Shown here: positions 23,472 to 35,224 of the stretch, piece by piece
Layout of the letters: every line of letters starts with the position of its first letter
Position numbering within the stretch: position 1 is the stretch's first letter
NCBI GenBank assembly: GCA_021234155.1
Contig: JAJEKV010000014.1
Coordinates: forward strand, 7,767,563 to 7,831,562
Source: Isoetes taiwanensis
Lineage: Eukaryota > Streptophyta > Lycopodiopsida > Isoetales > Isoetaceae
Direction: 5' to 3'
Length of the DNA: 64,000 nt
Made by a program: the position numbers and the translations under genes
Notes under the pieces: model-generated
The model's input: the letters and a program-made list of their open reading frames with translations, nothing else
What the model was told of the DNA's origin: nothing
Databases searched by the model: none

Positions 23472-23915
23472 TTATTGTAAAAGATCCACCTCCGGTGTGA
23501 CATCACTAGTAACAGGTACTCTTAAAATGTACTTCGTAAGAACCAATGCCTGTACCTCTCGAGCTTTTGGAGCGGCAGAACTCTTTAATAGAGGATCATG
23601 ATACATGCCAATCCACACTCGGCTGCCTTTGTCTATAAATTTCATCGCAGAGATGCAATGGTCGATTTGATCCAGAGATACAAAGGCCACTATCCAATAG
23701 AGTTCCTGGTCCATCAGGACGACTATCTGGTCAAGGAATTTTTGGTAATCTTCCCTGCTCCACTTCTTCACGTTCCTAAAGTCACAACCAACAAGACTTG
23801 CCGATGTAATTACAATGCACATGCCTTGAGAGTTGACATGATAGCACTGGAATCGTTTGCTGTCTAATCTATGTCCTTGGTTCATCAATTTTTTATGATA
23901 AGTGTTTAATCCCAC
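23472..23915 (-). CDS. 147-codon frame, unrecognised
   Basis: The frame reads as plausible protein: LVGCDFRNVKKWSREDYQKF, then an aromatic and hydrophobic stretch LYWIVAFVSLDQIDHCISAM and a tail ending TSDVTPEVDLLQ. It starts inside the 772-bp tandem duplication and lies immediately 3' of the Copia LTR. The W-x-x-x-D...IVAF pattern recalls some methyltransferase-like proteins, but no DPPW/NPPY motif is present, so I assign no function. Confidence 0.35.
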   Translation of the reverse strand: MGLNTYHKKLMNQGHRLDSKRFQCYHVNSQGMCIVITSASLVGCDFRNVKKWSREDYQKFLDQIVVLMDQELYWIVAFVSLDQIDHCISAMKFIDKGSRVWIGMYHDPLLKSSAAPKAREVQALVLTKYILRVPVTSDVTPEVDLLQ

Positions 23916-25384
23916 GATTCTATTGTAATAGCAATAGAACCGACATTCCTTGGATGGGGATGCCCTTCCTCGCCTCTCCTATTTATATGGCTTCATTATT
24001 CTTTTCCAGTCATCGGCGTTCTCTTGAGCTCCTTTTTCATTCTTTCTCTTTTGCCTCCACAAGTTTTCCGCCCCCCTTCACCTTCTATCATATCTGGCTT
24101 GTTGGTTGTATGTACAGTTTTCAAAGTGTTTAGTGTTTGATTATGATTCATTTATGTTGTGGCCCCATGGCCTCTGGGACAGTATTTTCTTAGTCATTTT
24201 TTCAATCGGCGGGTTGTTCCGTCTATGGTATGGCTATGTGGTCGTTGGCTTTGTCTGCATAGTTTCTTTTTCTCGGCGTGGTGTTGTAGCCTACGAGACT
24301 GTACTTGTCATTTATTTTCTCCTCGGCGTGGCGCTGTAGCCTCCGAGGCAGCATTAGCCGGATGTTCTTTCCCGCGACACTTTTTCTGCGGACGGTTTTC
24401 GACTGGTCGGCTGTGTTTCTTCCTTGGTGTGGCCCTGGAGCCTCCGAATGCTATTATATTCTTGATACGCTTTGATGCGTGCCTATGCTTGTAGCTTCTA
24501 ACTTTCTAATGGGTCATTCTCCTTTTCAGACTTTTCAGACTTTTCATTGCAGGTCATTTTCTTGTAGTTCTCTCAGTTGTCAGGGCCATTATGTTGTATT
24601 ATCATCTCACTTCTCGGCAGACGTATGTTTGCTGTCTAATCTATGTCCTTGGTTCATCAATTTTTTATGATAAGTGTTTAATCCCACGATTCTATTGTGA
24701 TAGCAATAGAACCGACATTCCTTGGATGGGGATGCCCTTCCTCGCCTCTCCTATTTATATGGCTTCATTATTCTTTTCCAGTCATCGGCGTTCTCTTGAG
24801 CTCCTTTTTCATTCTTTCTCTTTTGCCTCCACAAGTTTTCCGCCCCCCTCACCTTCTATCATATCTGGCTTGTTGGTTGTATGTACAGTTTTCAAAGTGT
24901 TTAGTGTTTGATTATGATTCATTTATGTTGTGGCCCCATGGCCTCTGGGACAGTATTTTCTTAGTCATTTTTTCAATCGGCGGGTTGTTAAATTACATGG
25001 TATGGCTATGTGGTGGGTGGCACAATACGCATAGTTTCTTTTCACCGTGGTGTTGCCAGCCTCGGTACGTACTTGTCATTTATTTTCTCCTCGGCGTGGC
25101 GAACGTAGCCTCCGGCGGCATTAGGCTGGATGTTCTTTCGCGACACTTTTTTAGCGGGGCCGGTTTAGAGCTACGTGGTACGTGTTTCTTCCTTGGTGTA
25201 GCCACGGGCCTCGAGATGCTATTATATTCTTGATCGCTTTGATGCGTGCCTATGCTTGTAATAACTTTCTAATGGGTCATTCTCCTTTTGAGACTTCCGG
25301 ACATTGCAGGTCATTTTCTTGTAGTTCTCTCAGTTGTCAGGGCCATTATGTTGTATTATCATCTCACTTCTCGGCAGACGTATG
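23855..25384. repeat. tandem duplication, period 772 bp
   Basis: Copy one is 23855-24626 and copy two 24627-25384; both begin GTTTGCTGTCTAATC and end CTTCTCGGCAGACGTATG. About the first 350 bp and the last 90 bp are almost identical. Between 24205 and 24480 (24977 and 25290 in copy two) the copies differ in dense patches rather than scattered bases. The frames inside (hydrophobic, Phe/Ser-rich) are not recognisable proteins. Confidence 0.92.
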
Positions 25385-25410
25385 CTAGCGGCATTCTTCG
25401 AGAGCGTTGA

Positions 25411-25483
25411 CGACCGTTTCTCATTAGGGTTTTCCTCGAAAACCCGAAAGGGCGAGGTTTTTCATCCCAATGAGAAACGGTCG
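25411..25483. repeat. 73-nt hairpin
   Basis: CGACCGTTTCTCATT (25411-25425) and AATGAGAAACGGTCG (25469-25483) are perfectly complementary over 15 bp. Partial pairing continues inward (GGGTTTTCCTCG against CGAGGTTTTTCATCC). It starts 27 bp after the end of the 772-bp duplication. Confidence 0.85.
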
Positions 25484-25971
25484 CCAGTTGGTCTCATTTT
25501 TGCATAGACCCAGTGCCAGATGAATCATCTTTGATCGTGTAGCCCTTAGTTTCGTTGTGCTCTCGATGTTGTCTAGTTTTGGAGCACTCAATTTCAAGTT
25601 TTTCAGAAGTTCTACCCGAGTAGGGGAATCATTTTGTACTCAACGACTTTACAAAGCTCAATATCGGCCACTTGATTGTATCATAGGACCCATCCTAGGA
25701 ATGTAGTAATATGGTTCACACTGAACTAACAAGGTTTTTACATGGTATAGGATGAATATGACAACACTATAATTGCACCAACTTGGAACAAGGAATTGAA
25801 AGCTCTAAATAGCAATATTGAATGCCAAGTAATGCAATACAAATCTTATTGCGCTGCTTCAAGGATTATGTAGTGCACAAGATAATTCTGAAGAAGGAGG
25901 CTCTAAAAATTGAAGAAGATTACTCGGCAGTTGCTCACTTGGGGTTCAGTGATGGCTTGCGCAGATTCTTA

Positions 25972-26622
25972 TTAGTGTTGACAAATTGTATAAGAGCAAA
26001 TGATCAAGTCAAAGATGTCGTATAACAACAACAACTGCCTGCCATTGCGTATAACATGGTTGTCATTTGATATCCTTGGCCAAGCCACCTCTGCAAGGTT
26101 CAGCTGCAACACATCCTCTACCAAGGGTTCAACTTTTGAGACCTGCTCAGCCCCCTTGCGTGCATTAAAGTCTTCAAGCAATAGGATCTTGCCCAATTGT
26201 TTGTGTTGTTGTATGCCATCATATAGATCGACATAGGACTCCAATCTATCCACATCCGAGTGAGTGTTATAGAAGTTGTTCTCGGCATGTGGAAAATAGC
26301 ATGCTTCCACAAAGAGGAGGTTACCACTGCCATGCTGCACGCGTATCTACAAGTAGCGATTGTGCCTGTCTGTCTTGTGCAGAGAGATTGACTGTATCAA
26401 GGCTGCATGATAGTAGCAAGCAACCCCCCATGTCCACGCTTTTCTATGCACTCGTTGAACACTAAGAAATACAGATAGCCTGGGAATTCTGGCAGTCTGT
26501 GCCATGCATATTCCCATGTTTCCATGAGGAAAATTGGATCTATATCTGATGCAATAGAGTTGAGACTCTCTCCTTTGTACCAAGGGAAGCCTCAACAGTA
26601 CCAGGACAGCATATGGAGGCAC
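25972..26622 (-). pseudogene. LINE endonuclease (EEP-fold) remnant
   Basis: Two minus-strand frames read on from one another: 26622-26347 (WTWGVACYYHAALIQSISLH, ending DRHNRYL) and 26340-25972 (GSGNLLFVEACYFPHAENNF, KILLLEDFNARKG, RISNDNHVIRNGRQ). The GD-FNA-like motif (here LEDFNARKG) and the S-D/N-H-x-I-x-N-GR block are typical of the apurinic-type endonuclease of non-LTR retrotransposons. The reading dies near 25970 and no reverse transcriptase follows. ORF1 of the same element lies upstream. Confidence 0.75.
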
Positions 26623-26705
26623 AATTCCTATTTGTCAGCATCTAGGGAAGTCTCAACAGTACCAAGACACCATATGGAGGCACAATTTCTATTTGTCAGC
26701 ATTAG
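26584..26705. repeat. 61-bp tandem duplication within the LINE
   Basis: Two copies, 26584-26644 and 26645-26705, share CAACAGTACCA, ATATGGAGGCACAATT and TATTTGTCAGCAT with three or four base differences. They fall between ORF1 and the endonuclease. Confidence 0.88.
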
Positions 26706-27656
26706 ATGTAGATGGCGAGGCATTGCGGTGGCAGCAGGGGGAGTAGTGTGGGATTGAGCAGGAATTGCTGGAATAGTTGGAGCAATGGGAGCAAGAAGGA
26801 CGTGGGGAGCTGGCAAAGCGAATGCACTAGCAGAGGTAGTGGGAGTGGTTGCGGCAGTTGCTTGGGCGGTAGCTGTAGGAGCAACAATTCCTATAGTGGC
26901 ATCAACAGGGCCTTTGGGTGCAGCAGTAGCATGATGTAGCACATCTGTGACCTCAACAGATGCTGGTCTGAAAATTTGCAGCTTGCCTTGCACTAGTCCT
27001 GCGGCGAGACTCTTGTTACATCGAGGTGAGATCCTGACCAACATACAGGGTGGTCCATTTCAATTGCCTGCCCTGATGCAAGATTGCCGCTTGCACTTGT
27101 GTGTCTGCAACTGTGAATATGACAATGCGTGGGCAGTCAAGGGATTGAGCACCAAGACGGCTTGCCCCTGCAATGTCTACTGGTGTCTGAAATGTCATGC
27201 GAGAGAGGACCTGATCCTTGAGGCGCTTAGTGAGATGCTTTCTTGCCTCCTCTGAGAGTCCATGAACACCACATTGTGACGTTTCCAGCCTAGCTCTTGT
27301 TGCTCGCTGAGCCTGAGAGCAACATTGGCTGCCTGAACATGCGATGTATGCTACCTACGAGGTGCAGGTTGTGTATGGCAAGGGGGGTGTGGTGGTCGGG
27401 TGGAGCAACTACTGTCTGATTGGGGTAATTGATAGAAGTGGCTCTCCACTCTTGAAGCCGGGAGCTTAGCTCTTGCTGGAGCAACTTTTGCCTTGCCATC
27501 TCGTGTATGCACTATTGTAACTGCTCATGAACCTCAACATAGAAGCCTTTACTCTGCTGGTCGACGACTGCCCACAGCTCTTATATAATCCAAATCTCGA
27601 ACAACAGAGCTGTGTTCTAGCCGCTGTAGCCGGGAGTTAACTGTAGTGTCCCCTGG
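26628..27656 (-). pseudogene. LINE ORF1-like remnant, 3' portion
   Basis: Reading downstream from 27656: a coiled-coil segment (TTVNSRLQRLEHS), then RQKLLQQELSSRLQEW (27499-27290). A block follows with DIAGASRLGAQSLDCPRIVI and LKWTTLYVGQDLTSM (27198-27016), like the C-terminal nucleic-acid-binding domain of ORF1 proteins. Last is a Pro/Ala/Thr-rich tail (27044-26628). Frames are shifted between blocks. The upstream part of the coiled coil continues on the far side of the 13-kb gypsy element, at 40818 and beyond. Confidence 0.62.
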
Positions 27657-29219
27657 TGTGACGTCCCCTACTCGTATACGGTGCACTCACCGTATACAAA
27701 CAGGAGTTCTTCCCCCACACCAGCTCCATGCTGATACAGGGCCCTCCACATATCACTGCACCCGTAACGAGTCCCAGTGGGAAGAGTGAAGGTGTCATTC
27801 TACCCCGTCTCCCTCAGGGCCTACCTAGCTGCGGAAGCGTAAACATACATGTCAGTAGCACATACATCAACATCCTGTGACCATCTCGAAGGATGGTCCT
27901 CCTCATATCTGCATAGACAAAGATCAGCACATCACATAGGGGATTCTACCCAAGGCTCAGACTCAAGGGGTGACTGACGGCTTGGGTCTCCAGAGTTCTT
28001 TGCAGACAGAATTCATGGCAATGGATTTGGCTGGCATAAGAACATGGCACAGGGTTGTCCACTCCATCCGCCCCTCCTGTGCACACTTTGCAGAGTAGGC
28101 TGAAAAGTGTTGGGACCTGACTGTAGCCCGCCGGATGCATAGCCGAAGGGGCTATTCCTGGGTCTCATCCTCCCAGTTCCGATGGGGCAGGTAGGGATCA
28201 CTCCCTCCAGAGATCTACATGCTGACTCAAGGTGACTAGAGGGAGGGCCCCTTTGATTCGTTCATTTGAACCCACCGGGAAGTGTACACCACTTCACGGT
28301 GTCGAGCCCATGCCTCACCCGCTTTCGGTGGTAAGCCATTAGACCTAGTCACAATGATCCCGGTGAGGCTTTACACACGGGGGTCGTTCAAGAGTCGAAC
28401 ATGAACCTCCTTCTTAGCCCGGTCGGCCCCTTCACCCACAACCAGGTGTGTGGCTTTTGTACACAGGCGAAACTACAAGTGTGCTAGAGAGGCTACTCTA
28501 GGAGCATCAACTACAAGCTTTGGGGCCTCTACCCCCTTCCCAATACAAGGAGTTCACGGAGATACATCATCCAAATACATCAGGAAGAACTAAAGAACTA
28601 GATCTAATCATAGAGTTAGGTTCTTTAGTTAGTGTCCGAGATCTACGATCTAGATAGCTGCTATGGGCAATTTAATAGTCTAAACCTACCGATTCTATGA
28701 CTAGAAGGCGGTTTAAGCTATTAAATTGACCAAATACCTGATCCTTGAGTGGCTCCTCCCGACTGAGTTCAACCATCCCTGCTGAAATGAGCGATTCGGG
28801 GGAACCGATGGTGCAATTCGCTTGGCGGTCGGGAGGCGGTTTTGGCTCTGGGGCAGCCAAACCGAGCTCTAAAACCCTAAGGACGAAAAACTAGCAAGCT
28901 AGGGTTTTCCTACCCTAAATAGACATGGGGTTTAGGCTAGGGTTTCCAATTACCCAATTTGGCATGTGGGATAATTGGAAAGGCCCCACTTGCCTTTAAT
29001 GGCTAGGTGGCAAAATATGCCAACATGGAAAGGTGTGCCCTCATTAATGTGCACATGTGCACATTAATAATATATGAACACTCCTAGCAAGTTGCCCCTA
29101 GGGCTACTTTACCCGCTATCCGCTTGGCGTTACCGCGTCGGTCGGAGTGGCGTATGCGGCGATTGGCGCTAGATGCGATATCGTCCCGGGACCGTATTAT
29201 CTTGTCTTGGAACGTCACA
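27657..29219 (-). repeat. chromovirus 3' LTR
   Basis: Matches 39267-40817 end to end. On the minus strand it begins TGTGACGTTCC next to the polypurine tract; its other end could be 27657 or 27659. It shares perfect runs of over 150 bp with its partner but has patches of heavy difference, the last 120 bp next to the interior being the worst. It contains telo-box-like AAACCCTA words near 28870-28950. Confidence 0.92.
28867..28950 (-). promoter_or_regulatory. telo-box-like motif cluster in the LTR
   Basis: AAACCCTA or its complement TAGGGTTT occurs several times within about 85 bp, alongside CTATTTAGGG. In plants, telo-boxes near transcription starts are common in housekeeping and cell-cycle promoters. 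Here they may mark the LTR promoter. The same block is conserved in the other LTR at about 40480-40550. Confidence 0.4.
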
Positions 29220-29233
29220 TTCTCCCCACCTTT
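29220..29233 (-). other. polypurine tract of the chromovirus
   Basis: On the minus strand AAAGGTGGGGAGAA abuts the TG that begins the 3' LTR. A second copy, AAGGTGGGGAGA, lies about 35 bp upstream (near 29261-29272). This run primes plus-strand DNA synthesis in LTR retrotransposons. Confidence 0.78.
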
Positions 29234-30083
29234 GAAATGATCGCATCCCGCGGCATCATGGGTCTCCCCACCTTGGGATCTTCCTAATCTGCAATCTGCA
29301 ATCAACGTGATGCATACAATATAATAGTTATACATTTACCAGGATTACCCTAAGGTAATATTTTTAAAACATTATCACGTCATCATACTATGGAATACTT
29401 AACAATTCACAACATCATTAAACAAGGTATTCACTATCTTAAGTTAGACAAAATTTCAACATTTCATATCTATAATTATTGTCCGAGGTACTCTTCATTC
29501 CTTGCAACACATTCTAACAAAACTTGTGTTGCAAGTCTTCGTAGCTCGACCTCCTTGCCCTCCGGAGCGCTCTACTGGCCTGCAGGTCGACACTACGTTA
29601 GTACCGTTTTAATTATTTAATAAATTTTGGTTATATGGTGACCAACCCACCTATCTACATGAATGCATGGCTAATCTCCCGGCGTAGGAAGAGGATGAAT
29701 CTTCCATAATGGCCGTGGAGACAGCGTCTATATGCCTATATGCCGCTCATGCCTACACCTCTAGTTGCCCAGCGTGGAGGATATCCTTCTCGCGTGGGGG
29801 GCGTGAAGGATGGATTCCTCCTATCAAAGCATATATGGGGCTAAAGGTGCTTTCCCTATCAATGCATTCCTTAATGACCTCCTTTCTCTCGAGGTCGTCT
29901 ACTTCCGTGGAACAGAAGTAGACTTTCTAATCTACCTTCCACTCACCCGATCTGAAACGCGGTCATGCCTACATTGACATTACACCACGCCCTAGAGATC
30001 ACCGTAGTGGTCTCATCATCGGTAACAACGCATGCGACCCATACCAAGCATAGGTGGCATGCGTAGATTAATCTATGCAAGAA
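29234..30083. other. chromovirus 3' non-coding region
   Basis: Sequence between the integrase stop and the polypurine tract. Short frames on both strands resemble nothing known. Apart from the repeated AAGGTGGGGAGA run I see no structure. Confidence 0.45.
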
Positions 30084-30743
30084 TTAATCTACACAAATCG
30101 ACATGCCTGAGCCGATTTCTTCGGAGATGACCTTGCCGTCCCATTGCTCCATAAACTGTGGGTACTGCTTTACTAAATCCTTCTTAAGTACCCACGTCGC
30201 GTCTTCCACTGGCAAGTGTTTCCACTTGACCAAGTATTGGAGGAACTCCGACCTCCTTGTCTTCTTGAAAGCTTTATCAAGAATCATTTCTGGAACTATT
30301 TCCAGCTGCTCCTCCGTCATTTCCAACAACGTTGGAGTGTCCAAGACTTCGTCTGGATTTGGAGTATGCTTCTTCAACAAACTCACGTGGAAGACCTTAT
30401 GAATCTTTAGGTGTGCTGGCAAATCCAACTTGTAGGATTGATTACCTACTCTCTTGATTATTCTGAAGGGTCCAGCCCACCTTGGAGCAAGCTTCTTGCA
30501 ATTGCCAATCCTGAGCTTTGCCTGCTTCACCTTTATCTTGAGCCATACATCATCTCCAACTTTGAACTCTCTGACTGTTCGATGCTTATCGGCGATGCTT
30601 TTCTGACGACTTCTTGCTGCTAGCAGATAACCTCGAACTTCTTCCACGAGCTGCTGCATATCGGCCAACATCTGCTGCGAAACTTCTACTTTTGACACGG
30701 GGTTGTGCCAAGTGTAATGCGGAGTTAGGCAAGCGATAGCCAT
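30084..30743 (-). pseudogene. integrase C-terminus with chromodomain
   Basis: The frame shows the GPF/Y-type module (RWAGPFRIIKRVGNQSYKLD, then LPAHLKIHKVFHVSLLKKH). A chromodomain follows with aromatic-cage-like positions in FLQYLVKWKHLPVEDATWV and YPQFMEQW near the end. Chromodomains steer these elements toward modified histones. The frame is open for 219 codons and is the best-preserved part of pol; the upstream junction is frame-shifted. Confidence 0.88.
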
Positions 30744-31367
30744 AATTGATCATAAATGGCGACATTTGGGATGATTCCTCGCTTGGTGCTATTGTATGCA
30801 AACTCCACCAAGTGAATGAATTCTTCCCACATACTTTGCTTATTCGGACATAGTTTCGTAGCATGTCTTCTAAGATCTGTTGGTCCGCTCTCCGCGGCCA
30901 TCCGTCGAGGATGATACCGCGTGCTCATGGATAGCTTGGTCTGAATCGTCATAAAGAGGTCTTGCCAAAAGGCACTCATGAACCGGATCCCCTCGTGGGA
31001 GATAATCTCCCTTGGCATGCCATGAAGCCCGAAGATCTCTTTGGTGAAGAGCTTTCTTTGTATCCATAGTCAGATCGTGGTCCCGCAAGGCACAAAATGT
31101 GCCATCTTCGACAACTTAATCGACCACTACCATCAAGGCATCCTTGCCTCTCGGCCGTTCTGGGAGTCCTGTGATGAAATCCATGCTGATTACCTCCCAC
31201 TTAGCGTTTGGCACCGCTAATGGCTCTAATGCCCACGAATTGAAGCTGCTTCGCCCCGTCTGCGGGCATAGTGACATTCCTTGATGTAGCGAAGCTATTT
31301 GCTTCTTCATTCCTGGCCAATAATAGCTGCTGCGCAAGACTTTGAAATATGTTTTCATGAATCGCAT
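30725..31367 (-). pseudogene. integrase zinc-binding and catalytic core, broken
   Basis: Frame 31367-31116 has LRSSYYWPGMKKQIASLHQG, CPQTGRSS and WEVISMDFITGLPE (first catalytic Asp). Frame 31018-30725 has SHEGIRFMSAFWQDLF (the usual SDRG is changed to SHEG), MSTRYHPRRMAAESG (normally YHPQTDGQSE) and EEFIHLVEFAYNSTKR. Several catalytic positions are lost or shifted, so the enzyme is inactive as written. Confidence 0.82.
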
Positions 31368-32100
31368 GGCCAGCTATTGGGCTGTTTAGCGTGTCATGGA
31401 GGATCAACTTCCTTACACCCGATGATTCAGGTACGCACAACTTGTTCTTATGGTATAACAGGTTGCCTTCCTTCTTATAATGCTTGAAGGCCTCCCGCTC
31501 TTTATCTGTTCTAGCCTCCTTAGAGAGGCTTGCCCATACTTCCCTGAAATCCACATCCGTTGGCAAGGACTCTTCAATCTTCTTACCAAAGTCACTGGAG
31601 AGCGTCGAAATTGCATTGCAATGCACTCTAGTTGTCAGGGGATGCCTTGAAAGCGCATCTGCTACCACATTGAGCTTCCCCGGCTTGTAGACTATATCAA
31701 AGTCATATTCTTCGAGGAACTCCATCCATCTTCGTTGCCTCAGGTTAAGGTGTGGTTGCGTGAATACATATTGGAGGCTCTGATGGTCGGTATCCAGTTG
31801 GAACTTCCTTCCCAAGAGATAGTGCCTCCATATTCTTAATGCCCTGACAACCGCAAGCAATTCCTGATCGTGCGTTGGGTAGCGTGTCTCGGCGTCGTTC
31901 ATCTTTCTGGAATCATACGCTACCACACGCTCTTCTTGCATAAGCACTGCACCTGTAGCTATCTTACTCGCGTCTGTTGCTACAAGCTTATCTTTCTCCG
32001 GGTCCGGCAAGGTCAGGACAGGGGCTGTCGTCAGAGCTTCTTTCAACAATTCAAACCCCTTTTGGGCTTTCTTGTGCCAATGCTCTACCCAATCTTTCAC
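31201..32100 (-). pseudogene. RNase H and integrase N-terminus, 299-codon frame
   Basis: Contains the gypsy RNase H blocks KLVATDASKIATGAVLMQEE, YPTHDQELLAVVRALRIWRH, LDTDHQSLQYVF and GKLNVVADALSRHPL. It then reads into the HHCC zinc-finger region of integrase before the frame slips. The DAS, E and D catalytic positions are present. Confidence 0.87.
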
Positions 32101-32312
32101 CTTCTCTGCCCCTCGTCCGTCTCACGTTAATCCGGGGCTGCTATCTTAGCAAAGTTCTTCACGAACTTCTGTAGTAGTACTGCTAGACCGAGAAAACTTC
32201 GACCTCGTGCACATTCTTGGGCCCCGCCTTTGAATCAACTTGCCTCAATCTTGGCGGGGTCCGCCGAGATGCCTTCTGCCCGAGATCACATGACCAAGGT
32301 ATTCCACCTTTC

Positions 32313-32791
32313 TCATGTTCGCGGTGGCACTTTGACAATTTCCATGCATAACCGGTGCCTCTTCAACTTCTCTAGCACCCTTCTTAAGTGTTGCACGTGC
32401 TCTTCAAGGGATCTGCTATACACCAAAATGTCATCAAAGAAAACAATCACAAAGGTGTCCAGGAACTCCCTGAAGATATCGTTCATGAGCCTCATGAACG
32501 TTGCGGGGGCATTTGATAAGCCGAAAGGCATCACTGCGTGAACTCATAATGCCCATATACTGCGTCCCGAAGGCGGTCTTGTGGATATCTTCCTCCTTTA
32601 TCCAGATATCGATGATAACCTGACCTTAAGTCGATTTTGGAGAAGATCTTTGCTCCTTGAAGCTGATCCATCAAGTCGCCCGATCTTGGAAGCGCATACT
32701 TGTTCTTAATGGTGTGCTTATTTAGCTGTCTATAGTCTATGCACATCCTCAAGGATCCATCCTTCTTCTTGACAAAAGAATGGGCGCCCAA
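32313..32791 (-). pseudogene. gypsy reverse transcriptase, two frames
   Basis: Frame 32791-32531 shows [20 protein letters not shown] and [15 protein letters not shown]. Frame 32534-32313 shows [17 protein letters not shown] and [14 protein letters not shown], with FFDD in place of the usual YxDD. A frameshift near 32532 separates them and the MPFGL block is preceded by a broken stretch. Confidence 0.88.
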
Positions 32792-32809
32792 AGCGGTGAG
32801 ACACTAGGT

Positions 32810-33445
32810 CTAATGAAACCTAGGTCGAAAGCAGCTCCCGCAGAATCGCTTCTTCAGCTCAGGACAACTCTGCGTTGTCATTCTATATGGAGCCTTGCTT
32901 GTAGGCTTTGTTCCCGGTTCGAGTGCTATCTCGCACTCGACTCCCCTATAAGGAGGGAGCTGCTTGATCTCATCTGGAAAGAGATCGTGGAACTCCGTGA
33001 TCAACTTAGCTATTTGCTTCGGCAGCTTGCTGAGCATCTTGTCTTCTTTGCTTCCTTCCAATTCCGGCTCGCTAATCTCAAGCTTGAAGATGTATGCTAC
33101 TTGCTCACTCTTGATGCACTTGAACAGCCGTTTAGAAGACATGCACTGCATGATGGGAACAACTTCTTTACCTGTTATCTCAATGATCTTGCCGTCGGGT
33201 GTTGGGAAGGTCACCTTCCGCTTTCCACAATCGATAATGGCCCCTGCTGGTCCAAGGTACTCCATACCTATTATCAAGTCGTATTTGCCGATGCCCATTA
33301 CCTCTGCCCCCATCTGGATCTTAATCCCCGGCAAGTCGATGTCAAAGTTGATTCTTTTACCTGCCGTCTGCCTTACTGCTCCACTTGCTAAGACAACGGG
33401 CCTTGGCTTTGACTTTAATGGTTTCAACTTCAACATTTGAACCAT
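32810..33445 (-). pseudogene. gypsy aspartic protease region and RT lead-in
   Basis: The frame carries the late part of the retropepsin fold (KYDLIIGMEYLGPAGAIIDC) and the RT lead-in (FPDEIKQLPPYRGVECEIAL, normally LPPHRxxDHxIxL). The protease active-site DSG triad should lie just upstream, around 33.45-33.6 kb, where frames are broken and I could not place it. Confidence 0.75.
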
Positions 33446-33639
33446 GCGGGAGATGCAAAGTTATGGCTACTTCGAATCTATCGGGACTATAAATGACTTG
33501 GCCTTGGCCTTTCCCAATCGCAATGGAAATTACTTTATCTTTGGCTCTCTGCTTGCTCAGTATCTATTGCGGCAAAGATATGACACTCACCCTGAATGTA
33601 GTCGCGGGCCTCCTCGCCCGCCGTCGTCGATCAAAGTGT

Positions 33640-34924
33640 CCCAATCTCCCAACTCGCTCTTATTTGCACTCATGACATATGGGCAGTTCATTTGTCCTAT
33701 GGCTTTGTTTGGAAACACCTGAAGCAAAGCTGCTTTTTCTATGCACTCTGTCTCTTCTCCTTGGGCATGGCTATGAGAAAGGATCGCCTTGCTTTGGAGT
33801 AGTTTGACCCTTCTGTTTGTCTTTGAAAGATACCGCTTCTTCTCCTGCTTTGCTTCCCTTGATTGCCACTATATGGGGCTCTAGCTGGTCCTGGCTGGGT
33901 TTGTCCTCGGGCTGAAACCGCCTTTGCGCCTTTGCCTTTATCTTGGTATCACTACCGCGCCTCGCCCGCTATTCGAGGTCCCGTTCCTTGCAAACTTATT
34001 GCCTTGGACTCCGCCAAATCATCGTTCGGGTTTATTGCTCTTACAAGCTGCGGATCTCCTCATTCGGACCTTCAATGTAGCTTTCCACTGCGTGCTTCTC
34101 ACCTAACTTTGGCACATCTGACCTTAGCCTCATAAATTCCTCTGTATATTTCTCAGTCTTGACTTGTTGCCTTCTTTGCAACTTTGTAAAGCTATTTGCA
34201 TCATCTTGGACTTGTGCTCTCTTGGGGCGTAATGGCGCTTGAAGGCTTTAGCAAACTTCTTGAACCTGCAAGCATCCTGCTTAAGCCATGAGCCTTGGCA
34301 TAGCCCTTCCACCAAATCGTCTTTGCTCCTTTCGGGTTATTTGTTGCCACCCGCCTTTATCCTTATCCTTCATACCATAGGCATTGCGTATTAGCTCATC
34401 TCGTCAAGCCAAGCCTCTGCCTCCATGCGACGACGTTCTGTTTCGCCGAGAATTGCTCGAGCTTCTGGCCTTCCAAACATTTCCCAATGCGAGTCTACTT
34501 TCTTCCGGTAGTCGAGGTTCTTGTGTCCCTTTTTGTCGTCCGTCCGGGGGTTCCTCGCCTTCGATGCTGCTTCGGACTTGGTTCGCCCTTCTTCTTCCTC
34601 GAGTCCGAGTCCGAATCGAGCTTGAGTCGGAGGAGTCCGAGCTGGGGGACCTTCCTCTTTGCTCCTCTTCTTGTCTCTATATCTTTCTCCGAGCTGATGC
34701 TTGCGCGGCTTGAGCGTTACCCACCGAACCTGCTCCCCGCCAGCGGCTAGCAAGGCCTTTATCTGTTCGAGGTCCGTCCTCATTTGCGATATTTCTTCTT
34801 CTGGGGTCATTTGTCCAAATTCTTCAAGCAGGTTCCTTGCCGGGCGTGGCCTGGGCGGGCTCTGTTCCTCTGTAAGTTCCCGCAGTTGTCGTTCTCCTGC
34901 GCTCAGGCCTCTAGCTGCATACAC
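33640..34924 (-). pseudogene. chromovirus gag, fragmented
   Basis: Frame 34924-34391 gives a Glu/Arg-rich coiled-coil segment (MTPEEEISQMRTDLEQIKAL) and a Lys-rich linker. Frame 34315-34130 gives FKKFAKAFKRHYAPREHKSK, the conserved gag core block. Near 33690 one frame still reads CHECK followed by GRLGH, a remnant of the CCHC zinc knuckle. The frame is shifted at least three times. Confidence 0.7.
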
Positions 34925-35224
34925 AAGTGGTTCATATCTACATGGTTAGTTTTCCTTGCTTTCTTGCATTATTTATGTTTGTTGGCATGGTTGGGGGACA
35001 CAAAATATATCAACAAAACATTTATAGTGCAAGAGAATATTATATTTATATTTTATATTACACTAATACAAAAGAATTTGCAACTACTGCTAATCATTCC
35101 TGTTGTTGCCGGTAAGATGGATTATCCTCCAGGAACTTTTTCACTTGGGCTGTTCCCACTGAATGGCCCAAGTTCCTAAGGACATTGGCTGGAGATCCAC
35201 CCTGTAATGCTCTTGCCAAATCTT

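Noticed and set aside
23472-23915. Adenine methyltransferase-like reading of the 147-codon frame
   Set aside because: Only a loose W..D...IVAF pattern is present; no DPPW/NPPY catalytic motif, so no function was assigned.
32780-33440. Long plus-strand frames of 158-203 codons inside the chromovirus
   Set aside because: They are antisense to clear protease and reverse-transcriptase coding sequence.
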